Both the position numbers and the translations under genes were made by a program. This document shows positions 1 to 6,975 of a stretch of DNA of 8,286 nucleotides, one piece after another (position 1 is the first letter of the stretch; every line of letters begins with the position of its first letter). The DNA comes from Deltaproteobacteria bacterium CG_4_8_14_3_um_filter_43_13 (GTDB taxonomy: Bacteria; Desulfobacterota; UBA8473): assembly GCA_002782605.1 (NCBI GenBank), contig PFIF01000275.1, forward strand, positions 1-8,286, read 5' to 3'. Below the pieces are notes generated by a model, which was given only the letters and a program-made list of their open reading frames with translations, had not been told where the DNA came from and made no database searches.

Positions 1-14
1 CACCCCCACCCTGC

Positions 15-37
15 CCCTCCCCCATCAAGGGGGAGGG
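15..37. repeat. Perfect 9-bp inverted repeat (hairpin) in a C-rich edge sequence
   Basis: CCCTCCCCC at 15-23 pairs perfectly with GGGGGAGGG at 29-37 across the loop ATCAA. C-rich sequence precedes it. A/T-rich sequence follows, but with no T-run, so it is not a typical intrinsic terminator for the plus strand. C-rich hairpins of this kind are often dispersed intergenic repeats. That copy number is inference, as only one copy is visible here. Confidence 0.6.
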
Positions 38-82
38 AATATTTATAGTAAAGGTATTAAAGGGACATTCCACTAGATCGTA

Positions 83-99
83 GGAGACAATTTAAGGTG
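83..99 (+). promoter_or_regulatory. Ribosome binding site and GTG start of the first (damaged) gene
   Basis: GGAG at 83-86 lies 10 bases before a GTG codon at 97-99. The reading frame from this GTG gives a sequence that matches the N-terminus of HgdB/BcrC-type subunits, which supports it as the original start. No convincing promoter was seen in the 1-82 stretch. Confidence 0.5.
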
Positions 100-520
100 T
101 ATTCTAAATTTCGTGAAATTTATCAAGCCAGACATGAATATGCTCAATCGTTTTCGGAGAAAGGGGTAATGGGTTATATATGTACCTTAGTCCCCGAAGA
201 GGTAGTATATGCAGCCGGCTTTCTTCCTGTTAGACTGATAGGTGCACATCAGCCTTCAAACTATTGCCGATATGTATATCCCCCCTATATTTTGCTCTTA
301 CTGTCGGGATATACTAGCCCAGGGGCTACAAGGTCGATATCATTACCTTAAAGGGTTGCTCCACACCAGCAGCTGCGAGAAAATCAGAAGTGCCTTCGAG
401 AGCTGGCAGCGTCATATAGGTGGAGACCACACTTACTTCCTTTGGATGCCTCAAATCTTGAGCCAAGGGGCAAAGGAAGTTTTTCTTTCCGAAGTTCTCT
501 GCCTCAAAGAGCAGCTAGAA
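97..520 (+). pseudogene. BcrC/HgdB-type subunit of the 2-hydroxyacyl-CoA dehydratase / benzoyl-CoA reductase family, frameshifted and 3'-truncated
   Basis: This is the N-terminal part of an iron-sulfur subunit from the family that performs ATP-driven, radical-type reduction of CoA thioesters. Reading from GTG 97 gives VPEEVVYAAGFLPVRL, a hallmark of the family N-terminus. The frame closes at 349-351. The homology continues one frame over, with IADMYIPPIFCSYCRD and LLHTSSCEK, then up to KEQLE at about 506-520. Cysteines at 293-295 (IFC) and 374-376 (SSC) sit where the family's [4Fe-4S] ligands lie. Removing one A from the AAA run at 258-260 would rejoin the frames as QPSTIADMY. Only about 140 of the usual 370-430 residues are present, because the sequence then switches to a different paralogue. 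A fragment this short and frameshifted is unlikely to work. The family is clear; the substrate (benzoyl-CoA or a 2-hydroxyacyl-CoA) is not. Confidence 0.75.
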
Positions 521-1587
521 TGTTCAATCAGGCGGCTGAGGCCAAAGGCTATGGCAGGGATTGTTGCTCTACCCTGCGCATAGCACTCGGAGCCCATTTT
601 ATGGGTACTTTTGGGCTCGATGCCACCACAGGCAAGCACCTGCATCCTGATGTTATTGTCAATGTGATAATATGTCAAGGACAGGTAAAATCTCATCAGC
701 TCCATGCAGAATACCTGGGAATTCCCAACATTAATATCGAACTTCCATTTTATTTTCAAAGCCACGAAATAGCCAAGAAACATTTCATAGATCAGTGTCA
801 TCAAGCAGTGGAAAAACTGGAGAAAACGTTAGGCAGAAAATGTGACGATGAAAAGTTAGTAGAGGGTACAAAGAACGAATTACGCACCCGGCTGAGTATG
901 ACTAGGATAGCTTTGCTTCAAAGAACCGTGCCTGCCCCTCTGAAACAGAGGCACTTGGGTTCCCTTATGGCCTTTCAGCTCCGAGGTGTGACCCATCGCT
1001 GTGATGTGGCTGACTTTTTTGAGTTGGCCCTGGAAGAAGTGAAACAGCGGACGGAAGACGGCATTGCCGCCTTCGAAAATGAGGAATTACGGCTCTTCCA
1101 CGAAGGGAGTTTGCCCTGGTATGCAAAGATCGGTGATGTACTCCGATACCCAGAAAGACATGGGGGCGTTTATATGGGCTCTCTGAATAACTTTGGCATT
1201 GGAGGCTGTTTTGTAATCGACGAGCAAGGACACTGGGGGGTCCCCCAATTCCCCTCGGAGAAGGGTCACGAGATAAAGAGCCGAGATGAGGCATTTGAAG
1301 CTTTAGCCAAGGTGTTTCTAAGATATTCACCATTTTACCAGCTCTTCCAGCGCCCTGAACTCAGATTGAGCGCTGCTAAAGATTGGGAGGTTGATGGTGT
1401 AGTTTTTGCATTAGATCGAGGCTGTGTGGGCATCACCAGCGGTCTGTTTGAGAGTGCTCTTGTTGTCAAGAAGGCAGGAATTCGAGCTACATGTTACGAA
1501 ACGAGCAGCACCTACCCTCCTGATTTTGATGAGAAGGGCTATCAGCGGCTGATGGACATGTTTCTGGAAACTTTGAGGACAAGATAA
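511..1587 (+). pseudogene. BcrB-type subunit of the benzoyl-CoA reductase / 2-hydroxyacyl-CoA dehydratase family, N-terminally truncated
   Basis: The open frame runs from ATG 442, but family resemblance begins only near 511 (AARMFNQAAEAKGYGRDCC). It then continues to a normal C-terminus ending in MDMFLETLRTR. It resembles BcrB-type subunits rather than continuing the upstream BcrC-type fragment. Three cysteines match the expected cluster-ligand positions: the second C of RDCCS (565-567), C of VIICQG (673-675) and C of DRGCVG (1423-1425). About 50-60 N-terminal residues are missing, including the usual PEN-type motif region. No Shine-Dalgarno sequence precedes ATG 442 or ATG 520. The 69 bases between 442 and 511 are the out-of-frame tail of the upstream fragment. 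Residues after 511 are uninterrupted, so a short product could be made, but I read it as a remnant of a deletion that fused two subunit genes. An assembly misjoin is the alternative. The next gene follows after 20 bases, so it was probably the second or later gene of an operon. Confidence 0.7.
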
Positions 1588-1607
1588 ATCAAAGGATTTA
1601 ACCGATT

Positions 1608-2747
1608 ATGGATTTCACTCTTACCCTTGAACAGAAGATGTTTAAGGCCACAGCCAGAATATTTGCCGAAATGGAGATTGCTCCCCGTATAGACGACATG
1701 GAAACAACGCGACGCACTCCCAGGGATTTAATCAAGAAGATGCGGGATCTCAATCTCTATGGCATTCAGTATCCTGAGATATACGGGGGCGTTGGCAGCT
1801 CTTTTTTAGAATACTCCATGGTTCTGGAAGAACTGTCCAGGGTTTATTGTTCAATCGGTGGCCACATCTCCGTCAATGCCCTGTGCACTGGAACCATCTA
1901 TGAATTCGGTACCGAGGCACAAAGACAAGAATTCCTGCCACACTTGATCCGTGGCAAGGCTATTGGCAGCTTTGCCTTTACTGAACCGGATACTGGTTCA
2001 GACCCCAGGGCAATTAGAACCACGGCGGTATGTGACGGAAACGAGTGGGTCATTAACGGTAATAAGATATTTATCACCAATTCCACACTACCTGGCTACA
2101 TGGTGGTCTTTTGCAGAGATGTAGAGATAAGTGGCCAAATCACTTGCATTGTTGTTCCAAAGAATTGCAAGGGTTACTCCATAGGAAAATACTATGACAA
2201 ATTGGGGATGCATGGGATGGAAGTTGCCGATGTCTTTTTCGACGATGTGCGGGTACCGTTTGAGAACACTATCGGTGGTGAGGAAGCCAGGGGCCGGGGA
2301 TTTAATATCCTGACCCAAGAAATTGCCGGAGGTAAGCTGGGCATTTCGGCCCAATGTGTTGGTATGGCGCAAGCCGCCCTTGATGAAGCAGTAAGGTACG
2401 CCAGGACAAGAACGCAGAGGGGTAAACCGATTAGCAACTTTCAGACAATCCAGTGGATCATCGGCGAGATGGCTGCGGAGGTAGAAGCAGCCCGCTACCT
2501 GACCTATGCAACGGCCGATGCGAAATCACAAGACTCCCCTATCCTTGTGGAGTCAGCCCGTACCCGTCTTTTTTCATCTCAGGTAGCCCATAGGGCCGCC
2601 AGCAATGCAATGCAGGTTATGGGCGCATATGGTTATACCAGGGAGTTCCATATTGAGCGCATCTTCCGGGACATGAAACTATCGGAACTTTATGAAGGCG
2701 TGAACGAAATTCAGCGTATTATCTCAGCTTCCGCACTACTTCGCTAG
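1608..2747 (+). CDS. Acyl-CoA dehydrogenase (FAD-dependent)
   Basis: A 379-residue flavoprotein of the acyl-CoA dehydrogenase family, of normal length and intact. It should oxidise an acyl-CoA to the 2,3-enoyl-CoA in the cytoplasm and pass electrons to an electron-transferring flavoprotein. The FAD/substrate signature AFTEPDTGSD lies at residues 123-132, followed by EWVINGNKIFITNS. The C-terminal signature GAYGYTREFHIERIFRD ends at residue 355. The motif YEGVNEIQR carries the expected catalytic base, Glu363 (codon 2694-2696), in the position seen in short- and medium-chain enzymes. ATG 1608 has AAAGGA at 1591-1596 upstream. It lies 20 bases after the damaged BCR-type gene, so the two were probably co-transcribed. 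The substrate is unknown; the neighbourhood would fit an aromatic-, cyclic- or succinyl-branched CoA ester, but that is inference. Confidence 0.93.
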   Translation: MDFTLTLEQKMFKATARIFAEMEIAPRIDDMETTRRTPRDLIKKMRDLNLYGIQYPEIYGGVGSSFLEYSMVLEELSRVYCSIGGHISVNALCTGTIYEFGTEAQRQEFLPHLIRGKAIGSFAFTEPDTGSDPRAIRTTAVCDGNEWVINGNKIFITNSTLPGYMVVFCRDVEISGQITCIVVPKNCKGYSIGKYYDKLGMHGMEVADVFFDDVRVPFENTIGGEEARGRGFNILTQEIAGGKLGISAQCVGMAQAALDEAVRYARTRTQRGKPISNFQTIQWIIGEMAAEVEAARYLTYATADAKSQDSPILVESARTRLFSSQVAHRAASNAMQVMGAYGYTREFHIERIFRDMKLSELYEGVNEIQRIISASALLR

Positions 2748-2858
2748 CACCATAGTTAAGAAAGGGAATTTGCTACGAAAGACCTATCAATCTCAGACCT
2801 CATCCTGGTCAACGCGAATATTATTACCTTAGAGCCTGGGTATCCCCGAGCTTCTCTG

Positions 2859-4334
2859 GTGGCAGTCCATAATGGTAAGGTGCTACACATCGGGGAAACG
2901 AGTGATCTGGAAGAACTCAAAGGCAGTAAATCCAGGGTCATCGACTGCCACGGGAATACGGTTTTACCAGGATTCAACGATGCCCATTGCCACTTCTTAG
3001 CCTTCGCTGAAACCCTTACATGCTGCAGTTTCAGCCCAAAGCAAGTACGCTCCATATCTGACATCCAGAAAAATATTCAAAAGTTCGCCCAGGAGTTGCC
3101 TCCAGAAACATGGATAAGAGTGAGGGCCTATGATGAATTCTACCTGAGAGAAAAGCGTCATCCCACACGTTGGGATTTGGACAAGGCTACTTCCGTACAT
3201 CCTGTAAAACTTACCCATAGATCAGGGAATGCCCATGTGCTTAACAGTCTGGCCATGGCCATTGTGGGAATATCGAACGAAACTCCTGAACCGCCAGGTG
3301 CGATCATTGATCGAGAACTGAGTACAGGTGAGCCCAATGGAGTACTTTTCGGTATGGGGCCACATCTATCGAAGATCGTACCTTCTATGAATGACGATGA
3401 TCAAAACCACGGGGTTAAGCAGGCAGGCCAACAGCTTCTCTCTCTCGGAATCACTTCGATCCAGGACGCCTCGTCACAAAACGACATTAACCGCTGGAAG
3501 CTGTTTCAGCAGTGGAAAACCAATGGAGATTTAAGGTGCAGAGTAAAGATGATGTTGGGTTTTGAAGCCTTCAAATCTTACAGGCAAAGGGATTTTTTCC
3601 ACACACTGGGCAGAGATCAGCTTGGTATATGTGGTGTTAAGATTCTTCTCAGCGAGACCACAGGCAGGCTTTATCCGCCTCAATCAGAATTGAATGAAAT
3701 GGTCTCGGAAATTCACGGATCTGGATTTCAAGTGGCCATCCATGCCATCGAAGAGCCAGCCGTTGAAGCGGCCTGCACTGCCTTTGATTACGCATTGCAA
3801 AGATTCCCTGGATCAGATCACAGACATCGTATCGAACACTGTTCTGTATGTCCGCCTCACTTATCCACGAAATTGGCTTCTCTGGGAATCATGGTCGCAA
3901 CTCAGCCGTCGTTCATATATTACAACGGGGATCGATACCTGAGAACTGTTCCAGGTCGACAATTGGAACATTTGTATCCCATAGCCACCCTTATGAAGAA
4001 TGGCATCAAAGTCTGTGGAGGTTCGGATTGTCCTGTAGTACCGCCGGATCCGATGTTCGGAATCTATTCAGCGGTCTCTCGAATGTCTGAGACAGGCGAG
4101 ACTGTTTTACCTGAAGAAAGGATACCTCCTTTGGAGGCAATACGTATGTATACTGAACATGCGGCAAAGGCTAGCTTCGAAGAGACGATTAAAGGAACAA
4201 TTATAAAAGGAAAACTTGCCGATATGGTGGTCTTGAGTAGCGATCCCACCAAAGTTCCAGCCGAGGAGATAAAGGCAATTAAGGTCGAAATGACCATTCT
4301 TAACGGGGATGTGGTATGGGAAAAAATGGGCTAA
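2859..4334 (+). CDS. YtcJ-like metal-dependent amidohydrolase (Amidohydrolase_3 type), start codon uncertain
   Basis: A metal hydrolase of the amidohydrolase superfamily, probably cleaving an amide or related C-N bond. It carries the HxH metal motif as DAHCHF (His codons 2985-2987 and 2991-2993) after the usual VLPGFNDAH strand. GVKILLSE supplies a lysine where the family often has a metal-bridging residue. Further likely ligands are His 3741-3743 (VAIHAIEE), His 3837-3839 (RIEHC) and Asp 4026-4028 (GGSDCP). The C-terminus shows the normal KGKLADMVVL and composite-domain strands, ending at TAA 4332-4334. The first permissible start here is GTG 2859, giving 491 residues. The same frame upstream, back to a stop at 2757-2759, encodes SDLILVNANIITLEPG, the conserved first strand of this family, yet has no ATG, GTG or TTG. 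The true start is therefore lost, non-canonical or hidden by a sequence error. It lies about 110 bases after the dehydrogenase gene and overlaps the convergent CoA-transferase by 4 bases. Confidence 0.85.
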   Translation: MAVHNGKVLHIGETSDLEELKGSKSRVIDCHGNTVLPGFNDAHCHFLAFAETLTCCSFSPKQVRSISDIQKNIQKFAQELPPETWIRVRAYDEFYLREKRHPTRWDLDKATSVHPVKLTHRSGNAHVLNSLAMAIVGISNETPEPPGAIIDRELSTGEPNGVLFGMGPHLSKIVPSMNDDDQNHGVKQAGQQLLSLGITSIQDASSQNDINRWKLFQQWKTNGDLRCRVKMMLGFEAFKSYRQRDFFHTLGRDQLGICGVKILLSETTGRLYPPQSELNEMVSEIHGSGFQVAIHAIEEPAVEAACTAFDYALQRFPGSDHRHRIEHCSVCPPHLSTKLASLGIMVATQPSFIYYNGDRYLRTVPGRQLEHLYPIATLMKNGIKVCGGSDCPVVPPDPMFGIYSAVSRMSETGETVLPEERIPPLEAIRMYTEHAAKASFEETIKGTIIKGKLADMVVLSSDPTKVPAEEIKAIKVEMTILNGDVVWEKMG

Positions 4335-5518
4335 CCGATAACACCCTTCTCTATATAGGAGGATAGTTCGCTCTCCGTCATTCCTAGCAGCTCCATGTAA
4401 ACGTACCGGTTATCCTCTCCCAACAACGGTGCAGCTTTCCAGTCAGCGGTCACGCTGTCGCTGAACTTGATAGGGGATGCATCGGAGGTGACCATCCCGA
4501 GGGCAGGATGTTCTAATTTCATGAAGTAATCCCTTGCCCTCAGTTGAGGATCCTTCGCTATGTCTTCAGCATTCTGAACCACACCAGCGGGGACACCCGT
4601 CTCCTGGAGGAGAGATACAAGCTCTTCAGAGGTGTATCTACCCGTCCATTGTCCAAGTAACTCATCCAACTCATCTGCATATGCCTTCCGTTTTGACAGG
4701 GAAGAGAACTTTTCATCTGTTGACCAAGAAGGGTGACCCATAACATTGCTTAGAGCTTGCCATTCCGCCTCATTGAAAACTGCGATAACACACCACCTGT
4801 CCATTCCCAAACATCTATAACATCCATATGGAGCAGCCGGTATATGATCCGCATCATTACCCTTGGGCAAAATCTCATTATTGTTCAAATATGCATCTAA
4901 AATCGCAGGCCCCATCAATGTGCACATAGCCTCATATTCCGAAATGTCTACATATTGACCTTTGCCTGTTCTGTCCCGATATTCTAAAGCTGCCAAAACA
5001 GCAAGTGCGGCATAGAGACCGGCAATTACGTCTGAATATGAATAACCCAGACCCATAGGGGGATTCTGACTGAAAGAAGTGAGGTAAGTGAGGCCTGAAA
5101 GGGCTTGAATGGTAGGCCCATAGGCTACGAAATCTCTCCATGGACCAGTCTGCCCCATTGCCGATATACTTACCATAATGAGATCACGCTTCACCTCTTT
5201 TAGGTTCTCATACTCCAGTCCCCAGTTCGACATTACTCGTGGGGAAAAATTTTCAATAACCACGTCGCTCTTCGCCGTTAACTTTAAAGCGATTTCTCTT
5301 GCTTCAGGATAGCTCATGTCGAGGGTGATGCCCCGCTTATTGCGGTTCCAGGTATTGAAATAACCTGTTAGGTCAGATTCAGCGCCCCGGGCAGTCTTTG
5401 AACATTGAACCTTAATGACTTCTGCGCCAAAATCGGCAAGGATCCTTGTGGCGTAAGGACCTGCCAACATCCAGGTGAAATCTAAAACTCTCAATCCGTT
5501 GAGGACACCCTTATTCAT
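4331..5518 (-). CDS. CoA-transferase 1, class III (CaiB/BaiF family), with catalytic Asp
   Basis: A cytoplasmic CoA-transferase of family III, which moves CoA between carboxylic acids through an enzyme-bound acyl intermediate on an aspartate. The protein is 395 residues, normal for the family. N-terminal features are LRVLDFTWMLAGPYATRILADFGAEVIKV split over the usual first strand and helix, then NRNKRGITLD. Asp163 in YSYSDVIAGLYAAL aligns with the catalytic Asp169 of formyl-CoA transferase. RTGKGQYVDIS and the terminal APLLGEDNRYVY motif are also typical. I chose ATG 5518-5516 because GGAG lies 6 bases upstream. A TTG at 5548 would add 10 residues, but those codons sit partly in an inserted element. 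It is the last gene of the minus-strand operon, and its TAG stop overlaps the convergent amidohydrolase stop. Confidence 0.92.
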   Translation of the reverse strand: MNKGVLNGLRVLDFTWMLAGPYATRILADFGAEVIKVQCSKTARGAESDLTGYFNTWNRNKRGITLDMSYPEAREIALKLTAKSDVVIENFSPRVMSNWGLEYENLKEVKRDLIMVSISAMGQTGPWRDFVAYGPTIQALSGLTYLTSFSQNPPMGLGYSYSDVIAGLYAALAVLAALEYRDRTGKGQYVDISEYEAMCTLMGPAILDAYLNNNEILPKGNDADHIPAAPYGCYRCLGMDRWCVIAVFNEAEWQALSNVMGHPSWSTDEKFSSLSKRKAYADELDELLGQWTGRYTSEELVSLLQETGVPAGVVQNAEDIAKDPQLRARDYFMKLEHPALGMVTSDASPIKFSDSVTADWKAAPLLGEDNRYVYMELLGMTESELSSYIEKGVIG

Positions 5519-5524
5519 CGAATA

Positions 5525-5528
5525 CTCC
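5525..5528 (-). promoter_or_regulatory. Ribosome binding site setting the start of CoA-transferase 1
   Basis: On the minus strand GGAG stands 6 bases before ATG 5518. It follows the sequence that also ends the upstream CoA-transferase 2 gene, so it was probably the original intercistronic Shine-Dalgarno sequence before the 217-bp element inserted. It favours the ATG over the upstream in-frame TTG at 5548. Confidence 0.7.
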
Positions 5529-5530
5529 GT

Positions 5531-5541
5531 CAAATGACATG
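5531..5541. repeat. Direct repeat copy 1 (putative target-site duplication)
   Basis: CAAATGACATG at 5531-5541 is identical to 5759-5769. The T before each copy (5530 and 5758) also matches. The two copies exactly bracket the 217-bp element, as expected for a target-site duplication. This copy lies just upstream of the CoA-transferase 1 ribosome binding site. Confidence 0.75.
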
Positions 5542-5758
5542 AGTGCAACCTTTGTTCTCGAGCACACTACAAATCGCCATCATGTGTCATGCCGGCTGCT
5601 TGTTTCTTGTTGCTTGTTATACGCAAGAACTCTCTCAAACCCCATGAAAGGCGCCAGAAAAATAGGCCAATGGTCACAAGTAAGTGATGCAAAACTGTAG
5701 TTCATAAGAAGCAATAAGAAATTAGCGGCCGACAACGACAACGAAAAAAGGTTACACT
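5542..5758. mobile_element. 217-bp MITE-like element between the two CoA-transferase genes
   Basis: The left end reads AGTGCAACCTTTGTTC (5542-5557). The right end, read inward on the other strand from 5758, is AGTGTAACCTTTTTTC, giving 16-bp terminal inverted repeats with 14 matches. An 11-bp direct repeat flanks the element on both sides. No credible coding sequence lies inside, so it resembles a miniature non-autonomous transposable element. Duplications of about 10-13 bp are typical of IS4/IS231-type elements, but assigning a family from this alone is speculative. Deleting the element plus one repeat would leave 11 bases between the CoA-transferase genes. Its outermost base restores the last base of the TGA stop of CoA-transferase 2. 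Confidence 0.75.
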
Positions 5759-6975
5759 CAAATGACATGCATAGAAGAGAGTCTCTGCAGTTCTTCATCG
5801 GATAGACCTAGCTCGTTCCGATAGACTGAAATATTGTCTTCACCGATAAGAGGGGCTCGCTTCCGCCTGTTCAAAAAACCGCTGCTGAATTTATATGGGG
5901 AACCAGGACATTTGATGGATGTGCCAATCTGGGGATAATCCATGTCAACAAAAAAATTACGGGCTTTCAGATGGGGGCTCTCCAATACCTCCCTGGGAGA
6001 CTGAACCGGGGCCCATGGAAAGCGCATAAGCTGCCCCAACTTAAAAAGCTCGTCAGTAGTGTGGGTTTTAGTCCAGCGTTCTAAGACCTCGATGATATGA
6101 TCGGCGTGTCTGAGACGATACTCTTCATCTCTCCAGCTCTCTTCCACTAAATCCTCCGCCATATCCTCACTGTCCATCAATTCAATTAGGGTCTCCCACT
6201 GTTGGAAAAGAGTCAAAAGGAGATAACCATCTTTGCACGGTGAAATGCAGAAGGAACTATCCCAATGCAGGCTACCCTGTCTTTCAGGTATTACCCGATC
6301 GTAAAAATAACGGACCATGACATGGTCTAACGTAGAAGCCACCGCTTCTTGCATTGAGATATCGATATGTTCTCCCTTTCCACTTTGGGTTCTCTTCCGA
6401 AGGGCCAGCAGAATAGCAATAGCACCAAAGAGAGAAGCTGTATAATGGGATTGCTCTCCAAAGGGTTTAAGAGGGGGTGTCGATGAAGAACCTGAGACAC
6501 ACAACGAACCCCCAAAGGCAGATGCCACCAGGTCACAAGACTTATATTTGCTTCGGGGACCATCCTTTCCAAATCCTGTCACTGATAACAAGATAAGCCT
6601 GGGGTTTACCTCACTCAATGCCTCGAAACCTAAACCGAGATCCTTCAGGTATCCTGGAGGGAAGGTCTCCACAACGATGTCCGTCTTATTGACCAATTTC
6701 AGAAATATCTCCCTGCCTAAACCCTTTTCCAGGTCAAGGGTAATGCCCCGCTTATTGGCATTGTTGTACTGAAAAAACAGGCTTTTTTCGGGATGTGGCG
6801 AATTCTTCCAGAATGGGCCTATGTCTCGGGACGGATCACCGCCGGGTCTTTCCACCTTAATGACAGATGCCCCCATATCTGCCAAAAGTTTAGGGCAAAA
6901 ACTGGCCTTCTCGTCTGCCAGATCCAGTACCTTTATCCCCGTCAGGAGAACATCTTTATTTTCTTTGACTTCCAT
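5758..6975 (-). CDS. CoA-transferase 2, class III (CaiB/BaiF family), lacking the catalytic Asp
   Basis: A 405-residue CaiB/BaiF paralogue. It has the family N-terminus (IKVLDLADEKASFCPKLLADMGASVIKVERPGGD in successive pieces), NNANKRGITLDL, the RTQSGKGEHIDIS segment and a terminal APLIGEDNISVY motif. At the position of the nucleophilic aspartate the sequence is EQSHYTASLFGA, with His177 (codon 6447-6445) in place of Asp. The subunit may therefore be structural, may work through another residue, or may pair with the Asp-containing CoA-transferase 1. The benzylsuccinate CoA-transferase BbsEF is a precedent for a two-subunit enzyme of this family. ATG 6975 overlaps the end of the hydrolase gene by 20 bases and has no strong Shine-Dalgarno sequence, so translational coupling is likely. 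Its TGA stop sits at the boundary of the inserted element. Confidence 0.9.
   Translation of the reverse strand: MEVKENKDVLLTGIKVLDLADEKASFCPKLLADMGASVIKVERPGGDPSRDIGPFWKNSPHPEKSLFFQYNNANKRGITLDLEKGLGREIFLKLVNKTDIVVETFPPGYLKDLGLGFEALSEVNPRLILLSVTGFGKDGPRSKYKSCDLVASAFGGSLCVSGSSSTPPLKPFGEQSHYTASLFGAIAILLALRKRTQSGKGEHIDISMQEAVASTLDHVMVRYFYDRVIPERQGSLHWDSSFCISPCKDGYLLLTLFQQWETLIELMDSEDMAEDLVEESWRDEEYRLRHADHIIEVLERWTKTHTTDELFKLGQLMRFPWAPVQSPREVLESPHLKARNFFVDMDYPQIGTSIKCPGSPYKFSSGFLNRRKRAPLIGEDNISVYRNELGLSDEELQRLSSMHVI
5759..5769. repeat. Direct repeat copy 2 (putative target-site duplication)
   Basis: CAAATGACATG here matches 5531-5541 exactly. On the minus strand this copy encodes the last codons of CoA-transferase 2 (His-Val-Ile and most of the stop). 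The 5' half of the inferred target site thus lay inside a gene, while the whole reading frame was preserved. Confidence 0.75.

Noticed and set aside
15..37. Intrinsic terminator
   Set aside because: The stem is perfect, but the sequence after it is AATATTTATAG rather than a T-run, and no gene ends nearby in the window.
965..1333. 122-aa minus-strand ORF
   Set aside because: It is antisense to the well-conserved BcrB-type region and has no recognisable motif.
97..1587. One intact subunit gene read through two programmed frameshifts
   Set aside because: The downstream part repeats the N-terminal cluster-binding region of a different paralogue, so frameshifting alone would not give a normal family member. 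No slippery sequence with a stem-loop was seen.
5519..5548. TTG 5548 as the start of CoA-transferase 1
   Set aside because: The added residues come from the inserted element and the repeat. ATG 5518 has GGAG 6 bases upstream and gives the usual family N-terminus.
5595..5625. Short ACAAG-type direct repeats (minus strand) as a CRISPR or iteron array
   Set aside because: The units are only 6-7 bases, irregular and few. This looks like simple low-complexity sequence.
5580..5798. 72-aa minus-strand ORF in the spacer between the CoA-transferase genes
   Set aside because: It overlaps the end of CoA-transferase 2, lacks a ribosome binding site and family motif, and lies mostly inside the MITE-like element.
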